Below are positions 1 through 9,946 of a DNA stretch of 64,000 nucleotides, piece by piece. Positions within the stretch are counted from its first letter, which is position 1, and the number at the start of each line of letters is the position of its first letter. Both the position numbers and the translations under genes were made by a program. The notes below the pieces were generated by a model. That model was not told the origin of the DNA, made no database searches, and worked only from the letters and a program-made list of their open reading frames with translations. Source of the DNA: Phycisphaerales bacterium UBA7800 (GTDB lineage: Bacteria; Planctomycetota; Phycisphaerae; Phycisphaerales; Phycisphaeraceae); contig DLCK01000082.1 of the NCBI GenBank assembly GCA_002480565.1, forward strand, positions 1 to 64,000, written 5' to 3'.

Positions 1-2832
1 AACCCATCGCCGTGACAATAAACACAATGCGACACGGTTGTTGAATTTCCCGGCAGCATCACTGTCATTAACCGCAGCAGCGATCCCCAGGATGTCCCCC
101 TTACGTTGATGCATCGGATCAAGTAGTTCCCATGCAATGGCAAGGCGATAGCGTGTGACCCCCTGCTCGCGTGTGATGTCGAGTTTCAGGTTTTCATTGG
201 GCGTGATCAGTGGCTCTTTGATACTGCTGCCACCGGGTCGCATGTGGACATAGATTTCCTGACCACGTGGCGTCAGTGCCAAGCAGAATTCACTGTTGCT
301 TCGCTCGTTCTTTTCAGCCAACAGGTTGCTGCTAATCTGACGACCAGGCATGACGTCAAAAGCCAATTGCAAACTATCCTGATCCCATGTGGTTCCTGAT
401 CGCGTTTCACAGCGATGCACATCGTCCTGCACCACGGCCTGCACATAGACAAACTTGTCGTCATAGCCATAGGCAAAATCAGCAGCCAGATCCGTCTGGT
501 TTTTCAATTGCGTGGATGGATGATTTTTCCAAAGGTTCTGGTCATCGGCTGTGAGGCGAATGGATTTGAGTCTGGACCAATCAACTGGCGAACTCACGGA
601 CGGGATCACCATGCACGTCACATCATTTTGTGTCGTTAATTGCGTGCCAACCTCTGAAGCAAAAATGGACTTAACCGGATGTACTTTGGTCGGCTGGATA
701 TCTGCGGGTAACACGCTGGTTAGCGTCATTTTCTGCCCTGCTGGGATGACTAACTTTTGCTTGGCAATGGTGCGATCATCAATCTGCGTGGTGACTGTGC
801 CTTGCCAAGGGATGTCAGCGACATTGCGCACGGTTTGGGTGACTTGCCATGTTTGATTTTCGGGTTCGGCTGTAAGTTTGCCAAACTCCAATTCAGGTGT
901 GATTTCCAGATGTTGAATACCACGCCAGATTGTCTTGCCCTGACTGGTTAAACGCAGGTATCCCACAGCTGGCCCCAAGGGTGCGTTGGATGCAATGGGC
1001 AAGGTGACGGTGAGGGGTTGATCGACTTGAAGGGTTAAAGTCTTGCGGAACTGCTCCTGACTGATGTCAGCGTCAGTATCGAAAGAAAGCGTCACCGGCT
1101 TGTCAGTCAGAGCGCGGGTGAATGTCAATGGCACCTTCAGTTCTTTGCCTCGAGACACCAGCCAATTGGACGGCGTCGCAACGAGTGGCTTAAGACGATT
1201 GGGGCCATACATTCTGGGAGAAATGCCACGGATGTAGGTCGGCATGCGTGTGAGTGCAAGGTTGACCAGACCATCGCGGGTTGTAACGCGTTGTGGGTTA
1301 CCAAAGCCGTCGATTTGTGTGACATGTTGCATGCCGGTGTCAAAGAGCAAGCTGCGGTTTTGATCGCTTACGTCCCAGAGTATCGCCATGAGTTCATGCG
1401 TCTGCTGATCCTCGAAGATATACCCCCACAGGTCCGAACCGAGATAGTCGAGTTTGCCGATGACCTTGCTTGTACCAATCTGGTCAATACAGGCGCGGAT
1501 CATGGGGACGGCTGGCTTGGGTGAAATCTTTTTAGGACCAAAGGGCAGACCTTTAACCATGTTGTAAAAGAAGCCATATCCTGGTTCACCTGCATAGTCG
1601 GCCAAGTAAAAAATTGTGTGCGTGTCGGCACCGCCGGCTTTGAAAATAATCAGCGAAGTGGTGATGCCATAGGAGTGATTGAGCACGCCCTGACAGGCGT
1701 CATCGGTAAAGCCGAACTCCGTGCCAAGGAATGGTAAGGATCGGCCGACATGTTTTTGCACCACGTGATCGACATCAGCCAACCCCTGCTCGATGGCTGT
1801 TTTTTCAGGTGGATAGCCTTTGTAGGGATGACAGGAAAGCACGTCGATGTATTGATTCAAACCTGCTACTAAAAGTTGTTCGAGGTAATCGGTGTCATTA
1901 AGGCTCGAAAGGGTTGGGCCGGCAACGCGTCCGTTGGGATCAACTTCGTGAATCACACGATGTGCCACTTCAAAGACCTTGACGATTTCATCAATACTGC
2001 CATACCAACCCCAGGGGATGCAAGGCTCCCAGAGTATTTCGTAGGTTCGGTGTGGCAGTTGGCTGTAATTGTTTTTGATATGCGTGACCATGCGACGCAG
2101 GAACGCTTCGTATTCCTTGTAGTCTTTGGGAGGCAAACGCGTCGTGCCACGATGTTTTCGCTGCTCCTTGGGAAGTCGTTCTTGATTCACTGCCCAGATC
2201 GGAAAGCCGCTAAGCTGAAAGTTGGGATAAATGTTCATCTCACGAATGACCTTGGGATATGGGTCATTGGCAATTTTCTTTTCAAAGTCTTGCGGACCTG
2301 TGGTTTCATACTTGTTCCAGTGGTAACCCAGCCCGGCAGTTTGGATACCAAGGTATGGATACGCATCCCAACCCAAAGGATGCCCGTTGCCCAGAATGGT
2401 GGTCCCCTGCATGCCAAGGTAGTGATATTGCCATTGACCGGCTGGATCGCGATTGATCTTGGCGACCACGGCATAGCTCATCATGCCTGCCGGACGTGAA
2501 CCCAACGCAGGGATAATCTGCGAGGCCTTATCCCCTATGGCGCGAATCTCAAAGTATCCAAGTTTAGACGTGGGCAACTTCAATGATGCAGCCTGATCGA
2601 CTAACTTGGTCGGCAACAAATCCGCCAACTTGTTCCCCAACATGTCATACAGTTCCAACGCAGGTGTGAATGCAGGTGCAGCTTCCTCTCCTGTCCATTG
2701 GATGCTGAGCATTGCGGACTCATGCTGTTCAAAGACATTAAGCTGCGGTTGACTGGTATCCATCCGCCATGTTGCCCAAGCAGGCATGGCAGCGCAAAAA
2801 AGGATTAGTAAAACACGGATGCCGTGAATCAT
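1..2832 (-). CDS. Secreted clan GH-A glycoside hydrolase with C-terminal CBM9/DOMON-like domain (partial)
   Basis: Open frame from an ATG at 2832 to the window edge (944 codons, no stop), so the C-terminus is missing. Residues 1-20 form a signal peptide (hydrophobic run ending PAWA), so the enzyme is exported. The middle looks like a clan GH-A (beta/alpha)8 barrel of the GH39/GH5-like type: the motif LWEPCIPWG puts a candidate acid/base at E269, and FLGTEFGFTD a candidate nucleophile at E372. A beta-sandwich-like stretch follows, and from about residue 840 there is a CBM9/DOMON-like segment (LTADDQNLWKNHP, then YDDKFVYVQAVVQDD). It is the last gene of a pseudopilin/lectin/GH cluster, 50 nt after the lectin-like gene. 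Family rank and substrate are inferred; the exact GH family is not settled. Confidence 0.8.
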   Translation of the reverse strand, partial: MIHGIRVLLILFCAAMPAWATWRMDTSQPQLNVFEQHESAMLSIQWTGEEAAPAFTPALELYDMLGNKLADLLPTKLVDQAASLKLPTSKLGYFEIRAIGDKASQIIPALGSRPAGMMSYAVVAKINRDPAGQWQYHYLGMQGTTILGNGHPLGWDAYPYLGIQTAGLGYHWNKYETTGPQDFEKKIANDPYPKVIREMNIYPNFQLSGFPIWAVNQERLPKEQRKHRGTTRLPPKDYKEYEAFLRRMVTHIKNNYSQLPHRTYEILWEPCIPWGWYGSIDEIVKVFEVAHRVIHEVDPNGRVAGPTLSSLNDTDYLEQLLVAGLNQYIDVLSCHPYKGYPPEKTAIEQGLADVDHVVQKHVGRSLPFLGTEFGFTDDACQGVLNHSYGITTSLIIFKAGGADTHTIFYLADYAGEPGYGFFYNMVKGLPFGPKKISPKPAVPMIRACIDQIGTSKVIGKLDYLGSDLWGYIFEDQQTHELMAILWDVSDQNRSLLFDTGMQHVTQIDGFGNPQRVTTRDGLVNLALTRMPTYIRGISPRMYGPNRLKPLVATPSNWLVSRGKELKVPLTFTRALTDKPVTLSFDTDADISQEQFRKTLTLQVDQPLTVTLPIASNAPLGPAVGYLRLTSQGKTIWRGIQHLEITPELEFGKLTAEPENQTWQVTQTVRNVADIPWQGTVTTQIDDRTIAKQKLVIPAGQKMTLTSVLPADIQPTKVHPVKSIFASEVGTQLTTQNDVTCMVIPSVSSPVDWSRLKSIRLTADDQNLWKNHPSTQLKNQTDLAADFAYGYDDKFVYVQAVVQDDVHRCETRSGTTWDQDSLQLAFDVMPGRQISSNLLAEKNERSNSEFCLALTPRGQEIYVHMRPGGSSIKEPLITPNENLKLDITREQGVTRYRLAIAWELLDPMHQRKGDILGIAAAVNDSDAAGKFNNRVALCLLSRRWV

Positions 2833-2882
2833 TTGAACACTCCAAAGTAAATTAATAAATTAAATCCGCAAAGAAAATCGCA

Positions 2883-3461
2883 TCAAGGCTTGTACGTTCG
2901 CACTTGAATATCATCAAGCCAAAGGGTCCCGCCACTTTCCCGGGGCAGGTGTATCTTAAACCCAAACGTGCTGGTGTCCGCCGGTAAATTCTTGATCACA
3001 ACTTCGTAAACCGTCCAGTCACAGTCTTTCTTGATGACCAATGGCTTTTCGACTTTGATGGGGATATCTTTCTTATCACCCTTAACCTTGTAAATCATCT
3101 GCAATCTGGCAGGATGCTTGGCATCGGCTTTCTCCATTCGGTAAGCAATGCGATAAAGCACCTGTGTTCCCGGTTCCAAGCTCAATGCAAAGCCTTGAAC
3201 GATGATGTTATGATCAGCCTGTTGGGTGGCTGCTTCACCTTGCATTTTCATGGCATTTAAACCACGAAAAACCACATCGGTATCAATGCTCACAAGGTCA
3301 CGTCGTGTCAGGTAAAACGCGCCATCGCCCTGTTCAAAGCTGCCATTTTTAACGAGGTTTGGTCCCCATGGAATTTTTTCTTCCGTCTGCTGCGCCTCAG
3401 TAAAACCCGCCAACAAGGTAACCATCAACACACTTGCCAATACTGACGCACAACGATTCAT
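2883..3461 (-). CDS. Small secreted carbohydrate-binding-like beta-sandwich protein
   Basis: A 192-residue protein with a clear signal peptide (about residues 1-23, ending AEA). The mature part starts with the typical CBM4/9-like opening NLVKNGSFEQGDGAFYL and ends with GGTLWLDDIQVRTYKP, the usual first and last strands of a CBM4_9-type jelly roll. No catalytic domain is present, so it is probably a free-standing glycan-binding protein in the periplasm or on the surface. It lies 60 nt after a pseudopilin-like gene and 50 nt before a large GH, all on the minus strand, suggesting co-transcription. The fold call rests on opening and closing motifs only; ligand unknown. Confidence 0.75.
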   Translation of the reverse strand: MNRCASVLASVLMVTLLAGFTEAQQTEEKIPWGPNLVKNGSFEQGDGAFYLTRRDLVSIDTDVVFRGLNAMKMQGEAATQQADHNIIVQGFALSLEPGTQVLYRIAYRMEKADAKHPARLQMIYKVKGDKKDIPIKVEKPLVIKKDCDWTVYEVVIKNLPADTSTFGFKIHLPRESGGTLWLDDIQVRTYKP

Positions 3462-3521
3462 ACCTTACTCCCTGCAATTAAAATAAACTGACGATAACAT
3501 GTCGAACAAATATCCTGCGGG

Positions 3522-4280
3522 TTATTTCCAGTCTTCCATATACGGATACTTGCGATAGAAATTACTCCAACCGACTTTCACCACATCATCACGAATGGTC
3601 TTGCAATGACCATCGGCATAGAGCATGTTGGTGGCACTTTTTGAATGTCGAAAGTCGATCTTATCACCCGTGTTGATCCCGCTGGCTCCTTGGTAAGGTG
3701 CCAGTTCATTGGCATCGGCAACTACCATAAGGTCCGTTGGCCTGCGGATATCAAGAAGCCGAACATGAAGGTCTGACCACAGACCATTACTTAAACCATA
3801 GTTGTTGTAACCCATGCCTGAAAACGCAGTGCGGTTGCATTGCTCCAAACGCAATGATGGACATTGAAACACCGTTGGATTCGGAGAAGCATTGTTGAAC
3901 CATAGATAGTTATCGACATTGGCCACCGGCGTATGATCGTTGACATACGGCTTCATCAAATCAATCCAGTAAAGCTTGCCACCAGCATTTTGCGTCGTCG
4001 GTGCATTGATGGTTGGCGGCGGGAAAAACTCCCGAAAATTGGTTTGATACATGGTGAAGCAAAGTCCGATCTGCTTCATATTCGACAAGCAACTCAGTGT
4101 CTTGGATTGCTCACGTGCAGCTCGCAAGGCTGGCAGCAAAATGGCGATGAGGATGGAAATAATCGAGATCACCACCAGCAATTCGATTAGCGTAAAAGCT
4201 CTGAGACTATTGGTTCGCAAACCATTTTCATATCCCTTGTGCATTTGGTGTCGCAATTTGAAGTGTCGATATTTTGTCAT
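3522..4280 (-). CDS. Prepilin-like protein (type IV pilin/pseudopilin N-terminus, H-x-DG C-terminus)
   Basis: A 252-residue protein with a class III signal: basic leader, then A28|FTLIELLVVISIISILI, with the conserved Glu at mature position 5, followed by the N-terminal hydrophobic pilin helix. Cleavage and methylation by a PilD-type peptidase is expected, although position -1 is Ala instead of the usual Gly. The C-terminus carries the processing-associated signature H-x10-DG (FRHSKSATNMLYADGH). Such proteins are very abundant in Planctomycetes and Lentisphaerae and their function is not established; assembly into a type II secretion-like pseudopilus is one possibility. It is the first gene of the cluster transcribed away from the AraC gene at 4449, and is followed by a lectin-like protein and a GH. 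Confidence 0.88.
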   Translation of the reverse strand: MTKYRHFKLRHQMHKGYENGLRTNSLRAFTLIELLVVISIISILIAILLPALRAAREQSKTLSCLSNMKQIGLCFTMYQTNFREFFPPPTINAPTTQNAGGKLYWIDLMKPYVNDHTPVANVDNYLWFNNASPNPTVFQCPSLRLEQCNRTAFSGMGYNNYGLSNGLWSDLHVRLLDIRRPTDLMVVADANELAPYQGASGINTGDKIDFRHSKSATNMLYADGHCKTIRDDVVKVGWSNFYRKYPYMEDWK

Positions 4281-4448
4281 GGGTTGCTACCTCATCATGC
4301 CGTTTCTTGCCTACACTGGGATTATAGAGCAGCAACGGCGGCTGAAAATGGTAATATTCTGACATTTGATGGTAGAATCCCGAATAGGACACCTTGAATA
4401 AATGCGTGTAGAAATTCGCCTGTCGGCTTAAGCAAGGGAGTATAAACC
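4281..4448. promoter_or_regulatory. Divergent control region with AraC-type direct repeat
   Basis: Intergenic region between the divergent pseudopilin gene (start 4280) and the AraC gene (start 4449). Two direct repeats beginning ATGGTA lie at 4348 and 4369, exactly 21 bp apart. They share ATGGTAnnATnCnGA, that is 11 of the first 15 positions. Direct repeats at about 21 bp are the classic arrangement of AraC-family half-sites on one face of DNA. The AraC gene has a good ribosome site, GGGAG, 9 nt before its ATG. No convincing promoter boxes were assigned. Confidence 0.5.
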
Positions 4449-5327
4449 ATGCCTGTGGGACGAGAGCACATCCGATATGCTTTTAGAGCGATTGCTCAGC
4501 GATGTTTGAAACATGCAATCAAGCCACAGGCCCGACAAGTCATTTTCCCGGATGCTGGCGATGCTCTGTTTTCAGGGAAAAAACAGCAGGAAGATCAGAT
4601 TTTTGTCATCTTGCTCAACGGCAAACAACAGGCTCGGCATTACCAACAAGACCGATTGCGACACATCACTTTTGACACCCATCATGTGTACTTCATGGAC
4701 AAGGGTTGCCCCAGTCGCTTTGAATGGCAACACCCTTGCGAGCGTTTTGGCATTGCCATTAACCCAACGCGCGTGAGTATGTCATGGAATCGACACACGC
4801 CCCCTGATGATGCAAAAATACCGGACTTACTCTATCAATCACATCAAGCACCACCACGCGAAATGGCATTGCTTTTTGACCTGCTCGCTTCTCGACGTGA
4901 AGCAGCAAAGGACAATGCACTGACCTGCCAGACATCACATTTGATTATGTTGGCTGTCGTAGAAATGCTCGCAAAGCCTCAGCCCTCGATCAACGATCCG
5001 ATCGACCATCATCGGTTGATATGTGACTACCTTGATGAAAATCTGGATCAACCCCTCGATCGTAAAACAGTGTCGGGGTTCTTTCACCTGCATCCAGATT
5101 ACATCTCGCGTATCTTTCAACGCGAAGGTTTGGGATTTTCTGACTATCTGGAAAACCGCCGCATCCTTCGTGCCTGTGAATTACTCACAGTCACACAATT
5201 ACCCATTGGCCATATTGCCCAAATGTGCGGCTATCGCAGCAGTGGCTATTTCATCAAAATTTTCCGCAAACACCACAGTATGTCACCGGGGAATTATCGC
5301 AAGCTAAACCACAAACACGACAAGTAA
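4449..5327 (+). CDS. AraC-family transcriptional regulator
   Basis: A 292-residue regulator. The C-terminal ~100 residues contain the two helix-turn-helix motifs of the AraC/XylS family: ICDYLDENLDQPLDRKTV, then FHLHPDYISRIFQREGLGFSDYL, and PIGHIAQMCGYRSSGYFIKIFRKHHSMSPGNYR in pieces, the second being the most conserved AraC signature. The N-terminal ~170 residues look like a cupin-type sensor (strand-rich, VFLNG-like segments). It is divergent from the pseudopilin/lectin/GH cluster ending at position 1 and probably controls it in response to a sugar; the inducer cannot be read from sequence. It ends 36 nt before the convergent stop of the GH42-like gene. Confidence 0.93.
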   Translation: MPVGREHIRYAFRAIAQRCLKHAIKPQARQVIFPDAGDALFSGKKQQEDQIFVILLNGKQQARHYQQDRLRHITFDTHHVYFMDKGCPSRFEWQHPCERFGIAINPTRVSMSWNRHTPPDDAKIPDLLYQSHQAPPREMALLFDLLASRREAAKDNALTCQTSHLIMLAVVEMLAKPQPSINDPIDHHRLICDYLDENLDQPLDRKTVSGFFHLHPDYISRIFQREGLGFSDYLENRRILRACELLTVTQLPIGHIAQMCGYRSSGYFIKIFRKHHSMSPGNYRKLNHKHDK

Positions 5328-5363
5328 ATGCCAGGAAAAACATCAATCCATAGCATAGGCGTT

Positions 5364-8300
5364 TCATTGAATTTGCAACAACATCACACCATTGGCATCC
5401 AACATCAGCTTGTCATCAAGTTGCACTTGCTGATAATTCCAAACATCGTAGGCATCAGGTACTTTCATCCAGCGACCAGTATTGTCAGTCAGGAAAATGC
5501 TTTGAGGCTCAGCTGATCGATTAAGAATACTAAGGTATCCAGGTTGATCTGCTTTGGGTTGCAGGTATCGGATATCAACGCTGTCGATAAACTTACCTTG
5601 CGCATCTGCCGCCCACGGGCCGATGCAATGTTTTGCCAGAATTGTATCGTCAGCAGAGACAACGATATGACCTTTGCCATAACGTTGATTCCCTTGCGAT
5701 TGTAACGCTTTGGTGAACGCGACTGGCAATCCGATGTGCTTGCTATCCCATGGATCATGCTCGAAAGTCGGCTCGGTGATCCAAAGTGTCCCTCCGTTTT
5801 TGACCCATTGTTCAATAATGCTAAGTGATTGGGTCTCCACGCAAGGTGTCACACTTGAGGCCAGCAAACTGACTCCTTGAAGGTCTTCTGCTTTGAGCAT
5901 ATTACTAAAGACAAAGCGTGTACCTTGGGAATTACGGCCGAGTTTATCATAAACATGCTGCAGATGATCAGTATATTCTGTCCCCATTTTCACTGTCGAG
6001 GAGATGGAATAAAGCAGTCGAATATTACCGCCATCCAAATTGCCAAGATCAGAAATCGGTGCCACCAACCCACGCATTTTTAACGCGGTACGTCCTGCGA
6101 CATCAATCGTTCGTGCCCAGCGTGTGAGTGTTTGTTCAGCGCCATTGGACTTGGTTTTCCATTCACTACGATGCCACTTCCAGATCAAGCCGTTGCAAAT
6201 ACCATGCGTCATACCATCAAACATACGTCCTTGGATTAACTGCTGATCATTCATATCAATCTGGCCCCCAAGGAAATGCCACTCACTGTTAATGATTGGT
6301 CGGCTTGGAGCCACAGATTTAATGAGATCCATCCAGATCGGGTCATGACCATCGGTACCGACGACGTTCTGGCCATGGAGTATGTTGTTGACTTCATTGA
6401 GATGAGAGTAACCAATATGACCGTGATGGCCCATGAGTTTAACCCAGACACTCATGCCAGGCAGTTCTTTGAGTAGATGATCTTTACGTCGCTCAAAAAA
6501 GCCGGACACCTGCTGATCAACAAATCGTAGCCAATCATAATTGGCTGCCTGCGATTGATCACGGAATTTAAAGTACTCTTGCGAAGTGATGCTTTCAAAG
6601 GACTCAAACGAACTGCCCCATCGCTTATTGGCAACATTGATTTCCTGGTACTGCTCCTTGGACCATACACGAAACTGTGCTTCAAACGTTTTGGATTCCG
6701 GACTGACGGTATAGCCAGGCTCATTGGCTGTCCCAAGTGAAACCAGAGTTGGTTCATTCTTGTAATATGGCATCATCCGGTCATACCAAAGGTCAAACAT
6801 CTCATCGACATTTGGTGCCAATACGTCCCAGGGGAACATACTCGCTCCAGTATGTCGGGAGTCAGCCGCAGCATACTTCCCTGGTAATGGAACAGGTTTG
6901 TAATGTGACGAAAGTAACATGCTCGTGGAAATACCATACGCTTTAGAGATATCAAAAAAGTCCTTGAGTTGCTTGACACCGCCATCTTGAGATTTGGCAA
7001 TCCATTTGTTGATACCTGTCTCACGTGACTGCGTATTAAAACCTATGTCTTTAAGTAAGTGTGTATGCGACTGACTGCCCAGCGCACCAATCAGGAAAAT
7101 AGGCTTGCCTGACTGAACCAACCGACCATCGGCAATCTGCACAGGAACTCCCATTTGGTAATCATCGACATGGGGTTCCTTTACCTGTCCATCTTCACGC
7201 CGTTTAAGTTGTGATCGTGCCTCCTCGAGCATCCCCTTAAGATAGTCCAATTGTTGATATGCAATTTTACATTCACGCTGACGTACAAAGTCGTCCACTA
7301 CATTCCCATTATCATTAAGCCACCAGTCACAAACGGTCAATGTGACATTAGGCTCGGCAACAACGATGCCTTTTTCCTGGAGTTTTTGTTTGTACTCCTG
7401 AAGCTGTTTTAATTCGGCAAGCAGTACATTTCGCTGCGCATGCATATGCTTGGAACTATAAATCGTAAAATCATATGGCCGACTACTGGATGCCAACTGC
7501 CTGCCGTTTTGATCTGTAAATTTCAATGAGAGTTGATGTTTGCCAACGCCAGTCTCTCCAAGCAAATCGACAAGGCTCAACTGCAAAGCGGTAAATGGCG
7601 ATTTAAGATTAACCGGCAAATATTTGGTTACCATTATCCCTGAATCAATATTCTTGATATCTAGTTCCATCTTGCCAGCTTGTGGCTGATCCACACTCAA
7701 TTCCAACGCCAAGGTCATCAAATCGTCGTCCATCAATTCGGTGGTATTATGCATCTGTAAATAGCCAGCATTGATACCTGACTGTACAGCCAGCTTGTCG
7801 ATACTTACCACTGCAGGTGGATCAGCAACTTTAATCATGCGAATATTGTCGACAATGAACTGTACTTCAGTGCCATCGACAATTTCCTTGCTACTGGTTG
7901 GGAAAGTAAATCGGATATAGTCAATTTCACGGCGTTGGGTTCCAACTTTCATCGTCAGTTCATGCCACTTGCCAGGTTCATGATGTCCCAAAGAAGACCA
8001 GACTGCGGGAATAATGCCAAACCCGCGATGGTCACCGTACATCGCCATGATCCGGAACGGCATTTCAGTGATGGGGTAAATATCTATCTTTGTCTGGTAT
8101 GTGCCTACAATTGACAGTTCCGGATCCAAAGCAGCCTGCCAATACATCCATCCGGGCGTTTTGTTATTTTTCCGTATCTTGGCAGTGAAGAGTATCGCTT
8201 TTTCACCAGGACGTCGGGGTGAATCCACTAACTTGGCACTTCCAGATGAACCGTGGAGTGCGCCTATAAATTTCCAATGAGCCGCAGATTCCATATTGAA

Positions 8301-9026
8301 AATAAATTCCGGGTAAACCTGTTTACCAACAATATGCCGTGCATGTTTCGGATACGTGACTTGCAGACTGACTTGATCCTTAATCAAGTGATCAGCCAAG
8401 GCTGTAAGTTTGAAGCGTGCATGGAAAATTTTGGCATTGGTACCGGTACGATTCCATTGCGCCTGATCACCTTTGAAAGTTTGGTTCGGATCAACGGTTT
8501 TGAATTCTACGCGGTAGTAGACTTTATCAGGCGTGTGATCAAATTTGACTGTTTTGCCATTGAGCACATTACCACGTGGTGGCGTAAAATCCGGATCATT
8601 ACTCACCGTTGTAATCGTCGAAAATTGTTTACCATCTGTACTCCATGCTGCGGTGGCTATGGTTGCTGGCATTTTGGGGCCAGGCTTACCAAACATATTA
8701 AAAACATACCGCCAATCCACTGAAGTAGGACGATATTTGGTATTGGTAAAATCAAACTCATAGGTAATGCTTGCATGATTCGTACCATGATCAGCCGAAA
8801 CAAAAAGCGTCCCCTTGTGCTTATGCATCGTGGCATTTTGAACACTAATCGCATCAGCAGGAAATGTTTTTGCGGAGATCATGTCCGACGCGGAAAGATA
8901 ATAATCATAGTAAGTTTGATCTTTATCCTGCTTGATCTGATCCGGCTGAACAATAACCTGTGCATGTAAAGCAACTGTCAACATCAGCAACATAAGCATA
9001 ACGATAGCAACCTGGCACTTAGCCAT
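5364..9026 (-). CDS. Very large secreted GH42-like clan GH-A glycoside hydrolase
   Basis: Start chosen at the ATG at 9026 (GGGAG 10 nt upstream), giving 1220 residues and a clean signal peptide (LMLLMLTVALHAQ); a TTG at 9065 is possible but would bury it. N-terminal ~400 residues: sandwich domains (FIVDNIRMIKVADPP resembles a CBM4/11-type final strand). About 560-640: helical, charged linker. Then a GH-A barrel with acid/base E769 in GTANEPGYT and nucleophile E915 in INSEWHFLG, 146 residues apart as in GH42-like enzymes. A Rossmann/amidotransferase-like domain (LLASSVTPCVETQSL, IEQWVKNGGTLWI), as in the GH42 trimerisation domain, follows. Last gene of the LacI cluster, 69 nt after a pseudopilin. 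Substrate (beta-galactoside-like) is inference. Confidence 0.85.
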   Translation of the reverse strand: MAKCQVAIVMLMLLMLTVALHAQVIVQPDQIKQDKDQTYYDYYLSASDMISAKTFPADAISVQNATMHKHKGTLFVSADHGTNHASITYEFDFTNTKYRPTSVDWRYVFNMFGKPGPKMPATIATAAWSTDGKQFSTITTVSNDPDFTPPRGNVLNGKTVKFDHTPDKVYYRVEFKTVDPNQTFKGDQAQWNRTGTNAKIFHARFKLTALADHLIKDQVSLQVTYPKHARHIVGKQVYPEFIFNMESAAHWKFIGALHGSSGSAKLVDSPRRPGEKAILFTAKIRKNNKTPGWMYWQAALDPELSIVGTYQTKIDIYPITEMPFRIMAMYGDHRGFGIIPAVWSSLGHHEPGKWHELTMKVGTQRREIDYIRFTFPTSSKEIVDGTEVQFIVDNIRMIKVADPPAVVSIDKLAVQSGINAGYLQMHNTTELMDDDLMTLALELSVDQPQAGKMELDIKNIDSGIMVTKYLPVNLKSPFTALQLSLVDLLGETGVGKHQLSLKFTDQNGRQLASSSRPYDFTIYSSKHMHAQRNVLLAELKQLQEYKQKLQEKGIVVAEPNVTLTVCDWWLNDNGNVVDDFVRQRECKIAYQQLDYLKGMLEEARSQLKRREDGQVKEPHVDDYQMGVPVQIADGRLVQSGKPIFLIGALGSQSHTHLLKDIGFNTQSRETGINKWIAKSQDGGVKQLKDFFDISKAYGISTSMLLSSHYKPVPLPGKYAAADSRHTGASMFPWDVLAPNVDEMFDLWYDRMMPYYKNEPTLVSLGTANEPGYTVSPESKTFEAQFRVWSKEQYQEINVANKRWGSSFESFESITSQEYFKFRDQSQAANYDWLRFVDQQVSGFFERRKDHLLKELPGMSVWVKLMGHHGHIGYSHLNEVNNILHGQNVVGTDGHDPIWMDLIKSVAPSRPIINSEWHFLGGQIDMNDQQLIQGRMFDGMTHGICNGLIWKWHRSEWKTKSNGAEQTLTRWARTIDVAGRTALKMRGLVAPISDLGNLDGGNIRLLYSISSTVKMGTEYTDHLQHVYDKLGRNSQGTRFVFSNMLKAEDLQGVSLLASSVTPCVETQSLSIIEQWVKNGGTLWITEPTFEHDPWDSKHIGLPVAFTKALQSQGNQRYGKGHIVVSADDTILAKHCIGPWAADAQGKFIDSVDIRYLQPKADQPGYLSILNRSAEPQSIFLTDNTGRWMKVPDAYDVWNYQQVQLDDKLMLDANGVMLLQIQ

Positions 9027-9095
9027 ATCCGTGATTCTCCCAATGGGCTGAAAATACATCTTCAAACCTGTGTAATTAAAAGTTTATTGGTAAAT

Positions 9096-9872
9096 TTAAA
9101 AGTTTGATGCCATTCGCTGAACCATACGAGACGCATAGGGATGCGAATCACTTTGCCCAGCAAAAATCACTTCCCTGAAACTCCTAAATTTAATATCTGA
9201 ACCAAATCCTGTTTCCATATACATATCAGATTGAAAGAGCTTAACATGCCCGTCCCCATACAGGACGTTCCATTTATCATCATGTGCAATATCAGCAGTT
9301 TGTTCTGGAGCTGAAAAGATATCCCAAAGCACTGGCCGTTTGCCAAATTCATCAATCAGTGGAATCTGCCATTTGCCATCAATCCACTGATACATAATAT
9401 TGTAACTGCATCGTGTTGATGTGGCCCCGCCATTATCCTGCGGGAAATTAATATTGTAACCACTTTGCATGTATCGGGTCTCACGCTGTGACGGGCAATA
9501 CAGTGCATTCCAGCTTTGCATATAGTCCTGATCATACAATATTCCAACACTGCGATAACCTTTGTATGTTGATGCCCAACTAAACCAGATATTAATACTA
9601 TCCCATGGTTTAACACTGCTTGTATTGATAAATACTTCTGGCAGGTGTCGATCATTATCCTGTGCGTACATATTCAAAGCCAAACCCATTTGACGCACAT
9701 TACTTGCACAGGCCGTAAGTCGGGCTGCTTTACGTGCCGAAGCCAATGCTGGTAGCAAAATGGCAACGAGCAATGAAATAATACTGATCACGACCAGAAG
9801 TTCAATGAGTGTAAATCCGTGAGCCACTCTAAATACTCTGGTTTTATTTCTCGAATTGTCAATAGTTCGCAT
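9096..9872 (-). CDS. Prepilin-like protein (H-x9-DG type)
   Basis: A 258-residue protein with a classical prepilin leader: short basic stretch, G19|FTLIELLVVISIISLLVAILLPAL, Glu at mature +5. The C-terminal half has the H-x9-DG motif (AHDDKWNVLYGDGHVK). This is the only one of the three prepilin-like proteins here with Gly at -1. It lies between two giant GH genes (74 nt after one, 69 nt before the next) in the same direction, so it is probably in the LacI-controlled operon. Role unknown; pseudopilus assembly or a membrane-anchored surface protein are possible. Confidence 0.9.
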   Translation of the reverse strand: MRTIDNSRNKTRVFRVAHGFTLIELLVVISIISLLVAILLPALASARKAARLTACASNVRQMGLALNMYAQDNDRHLPEVFINTSSVKPWDSINIWFSWASTYKGYRSVGILYDQDYMQSWNALYCPSQRETRYMQSGYNINFPQDNGGATSTRCSYNIMYQWIDGKWQIPLIDEFGKRPVLWDIFSAPEQTADIAHDDKWNVLYGDGHVKLFQSDMYMETGFGSDIKFRSFREVIFAGQSDSHPYASRMVQRMASNF

Positions 9873-9946
9873 CGTGAACCTCTCTATCCACTAGATGATG
9901 TATCTGTCATTATCTATTTCGTGTAAACGTTCCTATATCCACAATC

